DNA from: Fallopia convolvulus
Taxonomy: Eukaryota > Streptophyta > Magnoliopsida > Caryophyllales > Polygonaceae
Assembly (NCBI GenBank): GCA_964016875.1
Contig: OZ024721.1
Span: 39,056,210 to 39,120,209 of the forward strand
DNA: 64,000 bases
Direction of reading: 5' to 3'
The notes beneath the pieces were generated by a model that saw nothing but the letters and a program-made list of their open reading frames with translations, was not told the DNA's origin and did not search any database. Position numbers and translations under genes: made by a program. Below, piece by piece: positions 34,044-46,546 of this stretch. How positions within the stretch are numbered: position 1 is the stretch's first letter; each line of letters opens with the position of its first letter.

Positions 34044-36003
34044 TCTATCTATATAACTAAAACCACTAAGCTTTCTAGCCTTCTGGGCCACATAGGATTT
34101 TTACACATGGCACTCCCACATTTCACCACATAGGATTTCGCCAAATGTCACAATTTCGTTAATGGATGCTTATTACACTTCATTTATTTTTTTTCAAATA
34201 AGATGACTAGATATTACAATTCATCAATCCTAAACAATCTATATATTCTTCAAAATTATTGTTCTATTACGTAGATTTTAAATTAAAAAAAAATATCAGT
34301 TCAATTTTTTTCCATCTATTACACCCCACGAATTCAAATTGTTCACAATCGGTTCACAATTTTTTTCCAATTAGTTTATTTATTCTTCCGATCTTCTCCG
34401 GTTCAAACTATTAGTTATAGTTTCAAGCCCTTTCAACATACTTTGGGTTTCAAAATTGATTAATTTTTACTTTATGAACTCTCTGTCTATATCTTTCTCC
34501 TTCACCTTTGTTGTTGTTGATCTCTCTTGATAATCCACTCATACAATAGAGAAACTCAAATCTTAAGTCGATCGATCATGGTCTACAAAATGAATATCTT
34601 TTCACTAAAGTCAAAGATTCGACCGAGGATGACTTATGAATATAATGGATTTGAGCACTGATGAGGAGATATCGTAGTCGTTGTTGAAGACGTGCTCGGG
34701 CTTCTCCGTCTCTTGAAGGTGGTTGTAGGTAGAGATACTCCGAAAAAATCAATAGAGATGTATGGCCTATGTGGGAAGCAGATTGCCAAAGTAGTTTGTC
34801 ATCTCCGATATTGATGATTTTGATTCATCGTCGTTATGATTTACTGTGTTCTTCATATCTTCTTTTTTATTCTTCGTATATATAGATAAGGAAATGCTCT
34901 TAACCAAAAAAAAATAGATAAGGAAATGCTGATTATATATTATCATAATATTCTATAAAAAAAGCTAGCAAATCTTCAAACCATAACAAATATTAACGTA
35001 ATGAATTTAAAATTTAATCTTTAAAACCATTAATTATTCCGTTGTAGATTTTGTTAGTTATCAAAAGGATCATTCACTTTTAATTTGGTATTATCTCTTC
35101 GTTTTATATCTAAAATTTATTGTCAAATTATTATTGTTTATTAACATTAAATTTTGAGCTTGATAGATCACATTTTTTTAGGGAATGATTAGTTTTATCT
35201 CTTCGCTTTATATCTAGAATTTATTGCAAAATTATTATTGTTTATTAACTTATGTGAAGGCTAATATTGTATTTTGCTTAAGCTATTTGTGTAACGTAAT
35301 TATATAAGAGTATAAGACAATAGTTCACTAACACATATATATAATATTATATATAAACTTTTGTGGATATGTAATGCAAAATATTTATATTGAAGTATTA
35401 CTGTATTAGTTTATTAATTAAATTTTTTTACATTATTTAAATTTTACACTTTATATTAATCTTTATGCATATTATTTGTGACAATGTAATATTGTACATA
35501 TAATTTTAGATTTCTATAAACAATTTTTATATTTTTATAATTAGCTTTGGTGGTAAGTCAAATCCTTAACTAAATTCTTATATAAATTGTTTGAATATAA
35601 CTAATTTGAGAGTTATAGAATTAATCATATTCTATATAAATTATGCATACACGTTTTATCATATGATAATTTAACTTTACACAAATAATGTTATGTTATT
35701 TGATGGGTTATTGTTGAATCAATTGTATTATAGACTTTAAATAATAAATAATTATTAAGATACAATCTATGTATTTAAATAATTAATTTTGTTTTCCTAC
35801 TCTAATTAAAAATGGCTAATTTGAAAAGATAATTAGAGATAATATAAAGTTAGAGATAATTAAATACTTATTATTCTTAATAACTATGAAAATTATTAAT
35901 CTGAAAAGATTATTTCCTAACAAGTCTTTAATTTGAGATTTTTTCCTAATAATTTTGCGTAATTTTTATGCTAATCCCGTGCAGGGCACGGGGATTATAC
36001 TAG
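34044..36003 (+). mobile_element. Non-autonomous Helitron B
   Basis: The 5' end TCTATCTATATAACTAAAAC follows an A (TC at 34048 is an equally possible start). The 3' end has a perfect 7-bp hairpin, CCCGTGC-agg-GCACGGG (35976-35992), followed 7 bases later by CTAG (ending 36003) and a T. The insertion is therefore A|T without target duplication, as in Helitrons. About 1.96 kb, no Rep/helicase ORF. Internal AT-rich blocks near 35090-35240 are partly duplicated. Confidence 0.92.
35976..35992 (+). terminator. Helitron 3' terminal hairpin
   Basis: Stem CCCGTGC/GCACGGG with loop AGG, 7 bases before the terminal CTAG. In Helitrons this structure marks the end of transposition. Confidence 0.9.
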
Positions 36004-36505
36004 TTCCTGCGATTTATTAAATCAAAGAAATACTAGTTCCCTCTAGGGATGGAAAATCATCTATTGATGCCCAATTCATCCACACACTCGATTCAAATAT
36101 ATGGATAAAATCCGATCTAAGATGGACGATGAATGGGCTAAATAATTGGTGGGTTGGATGCGGGTGAAGGGTCGGCGCATCCAACCCACCACCTGATCCA
36201 TCACCCATGCAACTACCCGACCCATTTCATCCGCTTAATAATTGTATATATTTGAGTTTATTCTTTATTTTGTTTTAATGTATTGAATTTGTATAGAATA
36301 TTTTATAAATTTAACTTATTTATTATATTTTATTAGATTGAATTTTATATAATGGTTTATCTTTGTACTTCTTTTTGACGGATGATGACTTTCACAGTGG
36401 TGGACGGGTTGGGTGGAGCATTTACTTCGTGGGTCAAGTGATGGTATTGGGCCATCAATCCATAACCCAATCCATTTACATCATTACTCCCCCCCCTTAG
36501 GGGCA
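36004..36505. mobile_element. Degenerate hAT-like element with GGGT-rich interior
   Basis: TAGGGATGGAAAATCAT near 36047 is partly mirrored by a C-run ending in CCTTAGGG near 36500. The interior is rich in GGGTTGG/CCCAACCC and CCCGACCC words, like the clear hAT copy at 22438-23221. No duplication was found, so the edges are approximate. Confidence 0.35.
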
Positions 36506-38555
36506 CATATTCAGCAGCAATCAAATTCAAAATAACGCTAGGAAGAGAATGAAAATCCATAACTCTAAATTGTTCACTAGAGGTAATAGCCAAGTTAGCC
36601 AAACTATCCGGCACCACAATAACATGGACGATTAGAACATCACCCGGTTGATTCTTTAGCAAAAGTTGGCATTGTTTTATGAGAAAGTTTACTTGGATAC
36701 GCCAAATCCAGATTGTTTATCAGCTTGCAAGCAACTTGAGAATCACTCTAAATGAGAAGAGAAGGAACTTGCAATCGATCTGCCTGATCGAGACCATGCT
36801 TTAAAGCCCATAGTTCCGTTGTCAACGGTATCATAAAGTCCACATTGGAACGTGAAAGCCATGATGCAAGTCCCTGAGGAGTCTCCTAAAATCCCTCTGC
36901 CACCGAAAGTCCCTGGATTGCCTTTAGACACCGCATCCACGTTAAGAGTCAGCCAACCCATTGGTGGAGGAGTCCAAGCACGATTAAAGGTGATTGATGT
37001 AAAAATAACCCTGCTTGCTGCAGATTAGACTTCCACTAACTTGATCTTCCTTGGAAGATCGACGCCGTCGTAGATACAACTCTCTACAGTCGGCCACTAG
37101 TATCAATATGTTCTAAAACCAACGTATTCCGACTTTTCCACACATGCCAAATCATGGTTGAAAAGTTGTACTAAAAAAATCACCTCTCCTTATATTTTGG
37201 TGGATCCAATCATTGATGCTAGAGCATGATAAGAAACTCGTAGGCATGGAATTACTTGTGAGTGTCGACCAAACATCCCGAATCACCACAAAGTCTCGCA
37301 ACATGTGAATCACCGTTTCATCGACCGAGCATCTAGGGCATTCAGCCGAGGTAGATAGATGACGACAGACTCTATTAGCATTAGATAGGACTGAATCGTG
37401 GGCAACCAAAAATAAAAAATGGCGAGCTCTTTGCTGAACTGGTGTCTTCCATATAGCCGACCAAACTTGACTATTTTGAACACCCTAAGCCTAGCATAGT
37501 AAAGCCATCGCCGATTGGGAAGTAAAGGCACATGAGGCTGTTAGGGTCTAAAAGAACCAATCGACAACGTCAATTTCATCAACCAGAATTACAAAATTAA
37601 GTCGATTTAGCGTGTCGGCTGGTAGGAGTGGTGAGAACAGTTGAATGTTCCAACCATTCCCAAATCAACATTCACTCACAATGGAGGCTAAAGACACGTC
37701 GTCCAAGGGCTGCATGGCGATCTCCGATAGTGGCCTATCTACGAGCCAAGGATGTTGCCAGAAAAACGTGTTCCTCCCATTACGAACAACCATGGCCATG
37801 CCTTGAGAAAGAATTTGCGAGCCATGCACAATCCCTTCCACATATGTGACGACCGCAGTCGAAATTGAAACATATCAATGTCCAAACGACCTCCTCCATA
37901 ATATTTTCCCTTAATAATCTAACTGCGAATAGTGTTCGGATCCTACAAAAGGTGTAGTCCAAGCTTTGCCAGGAAAGCAACATTAGAGTGTCTCATTGAA
38001 CGTAATCTGAGGTCGTCCATCACCTTCGACAAAGCTTGTCCTAAGCAAGTAGGTGGATCTTCCGCTTTTCATTTGGAACCCCAAATGAAGTTACAGATGA
38101 GTTGATCAACATCATCACAAAGAGAAGGGATCATAATCGACTGCATGACGTAGACAGGGAGGCTAGATAATGGGTGTGTTTCACTTGTTGATGGAAAGGG
38201 ATTTTTGGGTGAAAAGTTATTTTTTGTGTCTTGAAAAACGTAAAAAGTAGAGAGAGATGCACGAATTTCAAGAGTGTTAAAAGTAATTTTTGGGTGAAAA
38301 GTAGTTTTTGAATATAAGTGAAACAAGGCCAATACCGAGCTTGCCAAAGTCACCCTTCTAGCCGTCGATAGTGTCTAAGATTGCCACCCTCTCAAACAAG
38401 ATTTGATCTTATCAAGGAGAAAGGAACACCTTTCATTTTTCATGCGTCCACAAGCCATTGGAACGCCTAAATAAGTGCCAAAATCTTCCACGACTGGGAT
38501 GGAAAGTGCTTGGCCGATTTCTTGTCGCACAAAAATGGGAACCTTCCTAGAGAAC
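36505..38555 (-). pseudogene. L1-type LINE, 3' half (RT C-terminus, zf-RVT, RNase H)
   Basis: On the minus strand, 38555-38045 holds the RT C-terminal region (VPIFVRQEIGQALSIPVV, FGTYLGVPMACGRM, VMQSIMIPSLCDDVDQLI). 37409-37152 holds the zinc-finger region (CPRCSVDETVIHMLRDF). 36961-36743 starts RNase H (LTLNVDAVSKGNPG) and then loses frame. 36662-36500 holds its end (VPDSLANLAITS). There are many stops. The 5' half continues at 42350-43555; the two halves are separated by the element at 38556-42344. Confidence 0.85.
38172..38330. mobile_element. 159-bp MITE inside the LINE
   Basis: Terminal repeats GGGTGTGTTTCACTTG and AAGTGAAACAAGGCC (imperfect), with a 3-bp AAT duplication on both sides. 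Internal 'tttttgggtgaaaagta' is repeated. A 3-bp duplication with GG-terminated repeats fits PIF/Harbinger-type MITEs. Removing the insert and one AAT restores the LINE reading frame, which supports the edges. Confidence 0.8.
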
Positions 38556-39795
38556 TGTAAACCCTACTTTGCAACGATGAGTATTAGCGCCAGTGACTTA
38601 GGATTTTTCCCATCCAAAGTCACCCAGTCTTTTACTATCACGAAATTCAAATAATAATGCGGAAATTCAACAAAAAACATTACATGATATCAATAATGCT
38701 CAAAAACTCGAGAAATCAATTATAGTTATTACAACTCCATTGTTCAAACAAAACATAATACGATAAAAGCTATGTAGTGGAAATAAAATATAAAGTTCTT
38801 GAAATGTCACATGGGACCCAAAATATAAGAAAAAACTTTGAAAGCGCATTGACCTTACTTCCTTCAAATCATTGACCTTCGATGAAAATTTCCTAGAGTC
38901 TAATATTTTCGCAAATGGAGAGAAATACCAGGCAAAAGTAAGGAAACAACGAAATTAGTTTAAGGAGACTAAGCAAGTGAGAATGGATAATTCTCAATGG
39001 TATAGATTGGTAATATCATTAATTAACAACAATGTAATAGAGGAGATTATTTTGAGTGTGACACATTTATGTGGAGCTTATAAGAACAGAAATTTATTTA
39101 TCTTGAAGAGAGCGAGATAACCTATCTTACGAGAAGAAGGATACTATGAAATTGTAGTTCATTTTAGAATATGAATATTGTTAGGAACTTTTATTACACA
39201 TCAAGTTTTGAAAAACCTTCGTCGATTTTATCAGATCTCAATCAACCTCATTAGATTTGGAGCTCCAGATGGGGAGGTGGCCACGAAGGCGCTTAAGTAC
39301 CCAGCCCACCTTGACAAACTCGAATAAGCATTTAGATTGGAAAGGCGATCGTTCAAAAGTCGGGAGCAAGAATGGACTTTCAAAGTTGTACTCGATCCAT
39401 CCTGGTTCAATTATTATTGTGCACTAGGCACTTATCTTTATTATGTTATAAATCGTGGTATTCGGTTGATGATACTTAGGTGTGGGAGCTATGAAAGAGC
39501 CTGATCCACGAATGGGAACGAAGTTCCAGCACCTAGCTAAGGTGCAGCATCCCTCCTCCAAGTAGGAGCGGATACGAGATCATGATCCAAATATCGAGGG
39601 AAGAGAGGGTAGTTAGTCGTACCCATCGATAGGTTATAAAGAGATGTTAGGGCAACCCACATCCCTAGTCTTATACTAATCCACAACAAATCTCGAAAAG
39701 AGATTGAAACAAACGAGGCCACAACAATCGGACCTAAAGTTCAGTACTAGCATAGTACGAATAATAATAATCATCATAAACAACTTAAAAGTTAT

Positions 39796-40653
39796 CCTTG
39801 GAGACACAATAAATGTGTAAGCTTTATGTTAAATGGGCCTAATTTTTACTTCTGGAAAGCATAGTGCTAAATAGGCCTAAATTTAAAATAGGGTTTGGGT
39901 GCTAAAATAAGGTTTGTATTAATATTTTACAATTTGTCTAAAAAAATGCTAAAGTATTTGTATCAATGTTTTACAATTTGTTTAAAAAAAACTCTTTAAA
40001 ATAATTAATTTTTTAACCATTGGTATCACACATGGACTTAAACCAACTCAACTAAATAAATCGAACCAACTACTCAAATTTCCAACTTTTTGAAATTAAA
40101 ATAAATATATCAAATTAACTCTTCAAATTCTCAACGCTCCAAAATTAAAACATACATTATATTCTGTCTTAACTCTTCAAATTCTCAACGCTCCAAAATT
40201 AAAACATACATTACATTATGTCTTTTCATTTTATTTATAAAAACAAATTTTAATTACCCAACTTTTGGAATCTTCTCATGTCACTATATATACTCAAGTC
40301 TTAATAGCCACATCCACGAGCTTCTATTCTCTTTCTTCCACACCAAACAAAAAGATTAAAAGAGGATTTAACATTTTAATAAGTAAGGATTTCTCTTACA
40401 TAATATATTCATTTTCAAGCCTCCTATGTATTTTTTTTGTCTTTTTTAAGACAAAAATTCTCTCATTTTTCTATTCTTTTTTTTACCGATTCATTTTTCA
40501 ATTTTTTTCTACCTAATTTGCAATATACAAGACTTTATTCATCTACGCAAGTCTTGCACCTTAAAACATGTCAATAATACATAAACAAATCTTATAATAT
40601 TTTCAATTAACAAATTTTAAATATAAATTTATTGCACGGGGTTATCAACCTAG
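39796..40653 (+). mobile_element. Helitron-like insertion C
   Basis: Absent from the matching position in copy A (near 2310). The right end reads TTGCACGGGGTTATCAACCTAG followed by T, the Helitron CTAG|T pattern, but only the right arm of the usual hairpin remains. A possible 5' end, A|TCTTCTCATGTCACTATATA, lies at 40271, which would leave 39796-40270 as a separate insert. Confidence 0.5.
40117..40224 (+). repeat. 54-bp tandem duplication
   Basis: Two adjacent, nearly identical copies beginning AACTCTTCAAATTCTCAACG, at 40117-40170 and 40171-40224, differing at about two positions. Confidence 0.9.
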
Positions 40654-42349
40654 TAATAATAACAATATATCGTTATTTCCAAGCAAATAAATAAACCTAA
40701 GTTCATTTATTTAACAAACAAGTAGTTCCCAACATAGAAGAATATCCTTAACGGAATCAAAATAGTAAAAATGTTACAAGGGAGAATATCCACTTGCCTT
40801 GAACTCGACTTGGCCTTAACGATATAGCATGGAGTTATGGGCGAGTTAAAGTTCTCGAGAATTCGACCTAATAATTCAGTACGGATAATTCAATAAAATG
40901 AAATATATAAATTCTTTATTTCATTTCTTAGTTTTAAATTCATATAATTCTATTTCATATGAATGGGATAATCTAAATTATTATCCTAATAATTTAGTTT
41001 GGAATATTCAATAATAAAATTTCCTATATTATTATGTCATGATAAGGTCATTTATAATTTTATAAAAAAATATAACTTATCTAAATGAACATGCATTTAA
41101 ATAAATTTCATAAAATCCTAAGAAATAGCCCTTTCATAATATTTCTTGAGTTTGCCTTAAATAAATATTATCTGTATTTAAAATAAATATTAAAATAGAT
41201 ATTAGTTAAATATGGGTCATGGAATAATATTGGTACGATATGGGCTCAGTTTAGGCATGAAAATCAAGATGGTCGAATTTGTTGGGCTTACACAAAAAAT
41301 CCTATTAATTTTATCGTGATGGACTTTATTTAAAAAATGGGCCTAGTTTTTAATTCAGGCCCACTGCCACAATTAAAACAAATAGCCCATTACCTAAGTT
41401 AGAAGTTTCTTCCTTCCTTGGCTCCTTGGTGGTCAACGACAACAACAACAACCAGCTCAGGTGGCGGCCTTGTTGGCTCCGACGAAGGCTTCTGACGGCG
41501 GTACTGGCGGGGGCCTGGTGGTTCGATGAATGGTAGTGGTCGGAGGAGGTGAAATATGGCCAAAAACAACCCCAAAAATACAAAAAAACAACTTTGAAAG
41601 AAATGAAAAAATTGATTTTGGGGGAGAAAAATCAAATCTAATTTTTTCATATTGAAGGGACAAAAATGAGAGAGGAGAGGGAGATTGGGTTCCCTTCTTG
41701 CTTGCCCAAGTCCCCTTTAATTAGTTGAATCTTGGAGGAAGGAGAAGAAAGAGAGCTATTGGTGGGTGTTGGAGGTGCTAGAGAAGAGGGGATTGGCTGA
41801 TGTGGAGTTGGAAGGATATTGGCCAATTTGGGAAGCAAGTATGCATTGGCCAACATGATAGGTGGTGCATGCAATGACATTGACCATTGTAAAGGTTGGT
41901 GGAAATTGAAAGGAATAAGAGGGAAAAAAATCTAGGAAGTAAGAAGTACAAGATGGCATGATGATTAGGAGTGTGAGTGAAGAGTATAGAGATCTAGGGT
42001 TCAAATCTCACATCCTTTAACTTTTATTTTTTCCTATCACTTTGAGTGCCATGTGGGCCAACTAATGGGTCGAGTTTATTGGCCTTTGACTAGGCCTAAT
42101 ACGCTTTGTTCGAGTTCAAAAAGAATATGACTCACTTGCTCAATTTAATTCATTTCTATCAAATTCCGTCTTTATAGATTATTTGAAAATTTTATTTAAA
42201 TTATCTTTCTAAAATAACTTTATTTATAAATTTTTATTTATGTTTTCTTCAAAGACAAAATTTAATTTAATGGATATCGAATAAACCATTCCTAATTATT
42301 TTAAATAAAAATATTTATTTATAAAATAATAGGATATTATTACAAGAAC

Positions 42350-43555
42350 ATCATATTACTCTTTTCAAAATTCACCTTCTCACTAGAGAGCAAACAGAAA
42401 TTCTCCAAGCACCACTTAATGACATGAGCTTGAGAAACTGAAGGTTCGGTAAAAAGGACTAGATCATCCGCAAAGAATAAGTGTGAGAGGGTCACCCTGC
42501 CTTCAACGATTGGTTTCCACCACCTACCTTCATTCTCTGCCTTATTAATAATGTGAGACAAGTATTCCATGCACAAGACAAATAGATATGGAGATAACGT
42601 GTCTCCTTGTTGAACCCCACGAGTAGGTTTGAATGAACCTCCCTGTGACCCATTCCAAAGTAACTCCATATGCTCTTCGGATTGGCATTTCATGATGACA
42701 TCAACCATAGTAGGAGGAATATGCGCATGTACAAGGATGAAGCGCAAAAATCCCCACTTGACTTGATCATAAGCCTTAGCAAGGTCGATTTGCAATATCA
42801 TAGTCCTATCCGAGGTGTGTGCCACTACCATAGAGTGGAAAACCTCCCGGAAAATAACCACGTTATCGATAATTTGGCAGCCCGGGATAAAACTAGCTTG
42901 AGTTGGTGACACCAATATGGGAAGGGCGGATTTAAGCCTATTTAAGATCATCTTTCGTTGCAATCTTAATGATCACATTCAAAAGAGAAGTCGGCATGAA
43001 TTATGCAACACTACTCAAATGATCAACTTTGGGTAATAATACTATTAGAGCATCACCAATGTGTTTCAGCAGTACTCCCTGATTAACAATCTTCAGCATA
43101 GTAGATGAAACTTGAGCTCCAAAGATGTCCCAATTCTTTTGATAGAACAAAGCAGGAAACCCATCCGACCCTGGTGCTTTGTACGACCCCATTAATTTAA
43201 CGGCGTCCCACACATCACTCAGCATGAATGACTGATTGAGTAACACCGTAAATTCCCTCGGAAGAGTCGAAAATGAGACATTAGGAAGAGACTGACGGAG
43301 ATGGTCATTCGGTGATTCAGCCGAAAAGAGGTTCTCAAGGAAAGCCAAAAGCAACCCTTTTATTTGTTCATTGTCTATAATCCATCTGCCATCATTATTT
43401 TGGAGTGTTAAAACCCGATTAGCTTTCCTACGGATAACCGTGGAAAGGTGGTAAAACCGAGTGTTACGATCTCCGTCAATTAGAAAGGAAGCTCTAGATT
43501 TTTGGAACCAAAAAAGTTGTTCTTGTTGGAGGACCTCTTCTAGCTCTTTACGCAA
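42350..43555 (-). pseudogene. L1-type LINE, RT N-terminal half
   Basis: On the minus strand, 43555-43001 gives the region before the RT fingers (EEVLQQEQLFWFQKSRASFL, GDRNTRFYHLSTVIRRK, YKAPGSDGFPALFYQ). 42963-42350 gives the RT palm with TQASFIPGCQIIDNVV, LQIDLAKAYDQVKW, GVQQGDTLSPYLFVL and the catalytic block LFFADDLVLF. A frameshift/stop zone lies at 42964-43000. The endonuclease is missing, so the copy is 5'-truncated. It is inserted in a gypsy gag at its 5' side and cut at 42345 by the solo-LTR-like element. Confidence 0.9.
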
Positions 43556-44690
43556 CTCAAATTTTAGTTGAATCAAAGCATTGGTTGTCGTGTAACAAGA
43601 CATCATTTCCAACTTGTCGGCTATGGATTTTCTAAGACCCGACAAGAATCGAGTCCTCATGACCGATGGAGAAGCACTAATACTGGCCTTTAAGAACATG
43701 TACTCCAATTTTGCATAGTACTCCTCGGAAGTCATAGACCCTTGTCGTGTCCTTACAATTTACATGTGCATTTTATCCTTGTAATCAGCGGGAATGTACT
43801 TCTTTTTCAAGATGTAGACGGGTTGGTGCCATTCCAGAATTAGTGGTTGACCACGTCAAAACCTTTCGGATTCAAAGCGGTTCCACTAAGTCTGGGCGGC
43901 TCCATGGAAGTGTAAGGTCACAACCTCCACTTTCTCGTCATCCTCGTACCCACAATGTTTTAGGGTGTGTTATGTGCCCTGTAACCACTAAAGAAACGCA
44001 CCAGGATTATAAAAAACGTACGTAAAAAGGTTCGAATTTTACCTTGACATTGCGTCGAGTGGCGTGGGGGTCCTAGCATTGTGCCGATTTCTCAATTGGC
44101 ACCGGGGCTGCGACGCCTCGGAGAGGGTGGGCGTCGGTACCGTCGGCCGCGGGGTGCCCCATGTCCGTTGCCATCATCATCATTGTCCGACTCATAGTCC
44201 ACATGGTGACGCCGAGGACGCCGATCGTCCTCTCGATCCTGGTCACGACTAAGACGCGGGCGTCCTTGGCGTGCCATAGGCCCGATTGTACTCGACACGG
44301 TTTTTTTTCCAGTTTTGGTGGAGGAATCCAGTCCCTTGGACGATCTTTATGCTCTTTGGGATCTTGGACCTCTGGGTGATCATATCTATCCACATCGGAT
44401 TCCTCATCAAACTCCTTATAGGGGTCCTTGGGATCCGAATAGGGGCTACGATCACTTTGGTGCTCATAGAAGTCTTCCTCCCGGTAGTCATTGACGTCAT
44501 AATAATACTTTCCCCCATGCTTCCGCTTTGGGGTCAAGTACTTTGGCGCTGGTGACTTGGTCGTTTTCTTCTTAGAACCGCTACCATGATGACGTCGGTA
44601 TTCCTTTGAGTCATACTCGTCATCGAAATGGATGTCATAAACCTATTCGTCCCTATAGTCGCGCACCAAGCGTCGGTGATTCGTTGTCTC
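43556..44690 (-). pseudogene. Ty3/gypsy gag remnant
   Basis: On the minus strand, 44640-44290 encodes a charged Asp/Arg/Tyr-rich N-terminal region. 44290-43740 encodes broken pieces of the retrotransposon gag domain (a LTLPWSRPDLVEPL-like block and PTRLHLEKE). 43735-43560 encodes MTSEEYYAKLEYMF and TRFLSGLRKSIADKLEMM, the end of the gag domain. Frames shift several times. The start is cut by the Tat LTR at 44699 and the end by the LINE near 43555. Confidence 0.7.
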
Positions 44691-44698
44691 ACAACCAC

Positions 44699-45180
44699 TG
44701 TTAGGCCCAAAATTAAGTCAACTCATTTGACAATGTGAACCCAAGTATGAGCGAAGAATCACAAAAGAACGAGAAGATAGAAATCTCAGAGAGCGAGAAG
44801 AAGTTAACAGTCATAAAAATGAAGGAAGAAAGCTACGGTCACGAGAAAGGGATGCACACCCAAGATTCGACCATTCACGGCGGTTACTTATTCCGACAAA
44901 CGCGGGAGGTGGCTGGTAGTTGGAGATATGCCCTGGTAACATGGAGATCGTGGGAAATGGCGGAAAAACGGCTAGTTTAAGGAGTTACAGACTAGGGAAA
45001 GGAGATTGACCATTTTTCATTCAGTTGTATGCACAAAAAGAACAACTATCTCTTAAAGAGAAAACACTTGTAAACCTCCGATCATAATCAATACGATTGT
45101 TCCTTTCATTGATTCCTCGAGTGCTAATTCGATCGTTTCCCCAATCTAGGACAAAAGTTTGATTGTTAATTTTTTGTCCA
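44699..45180 (+). mobile_element. 5' LTR of a Tat-like Ty3/gypsy element
   Basis: 482 bp from TGTTAGGCCCAAAATTAAG to ...TTTTTTGTCCA, directly ahead of the primer site. It contains purine-rich U3 sequence and a GATCATAATCAATACGATTG U5. The matching 3' LTR was not found within the window. Confidence 0.8.
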
Positions 45181-45186
45181 AAATAA

Positions 45187-45210
45187 TTTGGCACCCACCG
45201 TGGGGCCTCT
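45187..45210 (+). promoter_or_regulatory. Gypsy primer-binding site
   Basis: TTTGGCACCCACCGTGGGGC follows the LTR by six bases. TTGGC.CC.CCGTGGGG is the usual motif at this position in plant Tat/Athila-type gypsy elements. Confidence 0.7.
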
Positions 45211-45261
45211 GCGATCGAAAAGGGTTCATCTTTCTAGATCGGAAGAAAGAAAAAAATCGTC

Positions 45262-46546
45262 ATGAGCAACTCCGACGAGAGGAACCAAGAACGGGACGCC
45301 GGGGGCAACGGAGGCACACGCCAGGATGCATCGGTAGCGCTCCGCGCCGAGTTGTCCGAATTCGCCCAAAGGCTTGAAGCTCTCGAGAAGGAGTTGACGG
45401 ATCAACGTGCTTGCAACAAGAAACACAAAACCAGCATTGAGCAACTAACTGCCGACAACAAAGGGTTGCGCTTTCAACTCTGATCCGTCTCCTCCGTCGG
45501 CCCGCGTGCCCAATGACGGACCGAGCGTGAACTACTGGGGGAGAAGGTTCCTCCCGAAACCCCACTGGTCGACGCGAGAGATCCTTTGGTATGGAATTCA
45601 TTAACCCACCACCAACTGTTCCTGGGGTACCATCCTTCACCCCCCCGCACAGGACAACCATACTGGTGAGGAGGCAAGAGCGCCCATTTGCCTTCGATCG
45701 GCGCGAGAAGTTAGCCCTTGACGCTTTGAGGATGATATCATGGACGATGAAGAGGATTGGGACCATCGTCGTCCCCGAGATCTAGAAAACATCGTCCAAA
45801 ACCAGTTCAAGATGTTCACCGAGCAACTAGCGAAGATATCGGGGGTCCCTCGGCTCATTGAGAAAGAAGCGGTTGACGGTTACGACGAGTCACCCTTCGC
45901 TCCTCACATCACCCAGGTCGAAATACCGAAGAAGTTCTCGATGCCCATCATGAGTCCTTATGACGGGATCGGAGATCCCGACGAGCACGTGGCCATATTC
46001 AAGCAAAAGATGATAACCAGCGCTATCCCTTATCACTCTCGGGAAGCGTTGATGTGTAAAGGTTTTAAAGCGGCTCTCGCAGGGCTAGCTCTAAATTAGA
46101 TCGTTAATCTTCCTTGAGGAAGCATTCGTTCCTTCACTGAGTTAGTTGACTCCTTTAGGGTCCAATTCGCTAGCAGTCGAAGGTTCGAGAAACAGTCTAG
46201 CGACTTGTACCGGGTTATCTAGAAGCTGGAGGAATCCACCCGAGAATACCTAGACAGGTTCAACCGAGAGAAGATTTCCATCCCGCATTGTGATGTGCCA
46301 ACTACTATGGAAGCCTTCCGTCAGGGGTTTAACCAGGATGAAGATCTTTACAAGGAACTCACTAGGCACCCTTGCCACAGTTTTGAAGATGTTCAAACTA
46401 AGGCTCTAGCTCAGATTAGACTTGAAGAAGACCTGAAAATGAGAAAGCCCGTGAGCGTTTGGGAAAGGATGGAGAAGAAAGCAACGCCAGATCATCGCCG
46501 GAACGCCGCGACCAATCGTATCGGCGCCCTCACCCCGACGCGGTGA
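45262..46546 (+). pseudogene. Tat-like gypsy gag
   Basis: Starts MSNSDERNQERDAGG at 45262 with a coiled-coil-like stretch (LRAELSEFAQRLEALEKEL). Then stops occur at 45481 and about 45513, and after 45740 the capsid domain follows: VEIPKKFSMPIMSPYDGIGD, DEHVAIFKQKM, FKAALAGLALN. A stop sits at 46097. The domain resumes with STREYLDRFNREKISIPHC and MEAFRQGF. The protein order is that of the Retrotrans_gag family. Several stops and frame changes make it non-functional. Confidence 0.85.

Larger units (their letters stand above)
38556..42344 (-). mobile_element. 3.8-kb solo-LTR-like element (copy B of the dispersed repeat)
   Basis: Ends TGTAAACCCTAC and GGATATTATTACA, with a perfect AGAAC duplication (38551-38555 and 42345-42349), splitting a LINE between adjacent RT codons. 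Its left end does not recur near its right end, so it is one LTR rather than LTR-interior-LTR. Orientation is inferred from promoter-like composition on the minus strand. 38920-40880 matches 1490-2640 in order, and a Helitron-like insert occupies about 39796-40653. The ORFs in 41350-42010 lack domains. It probably belongs to a family with very long LTRs. Confidence 0.8.

Noticed and set aside
41350..42004. Minus ORFs rich in Ser/Pro/Leu
   Set aside because: Same LTR-like region as above; frames overlap and show no family.
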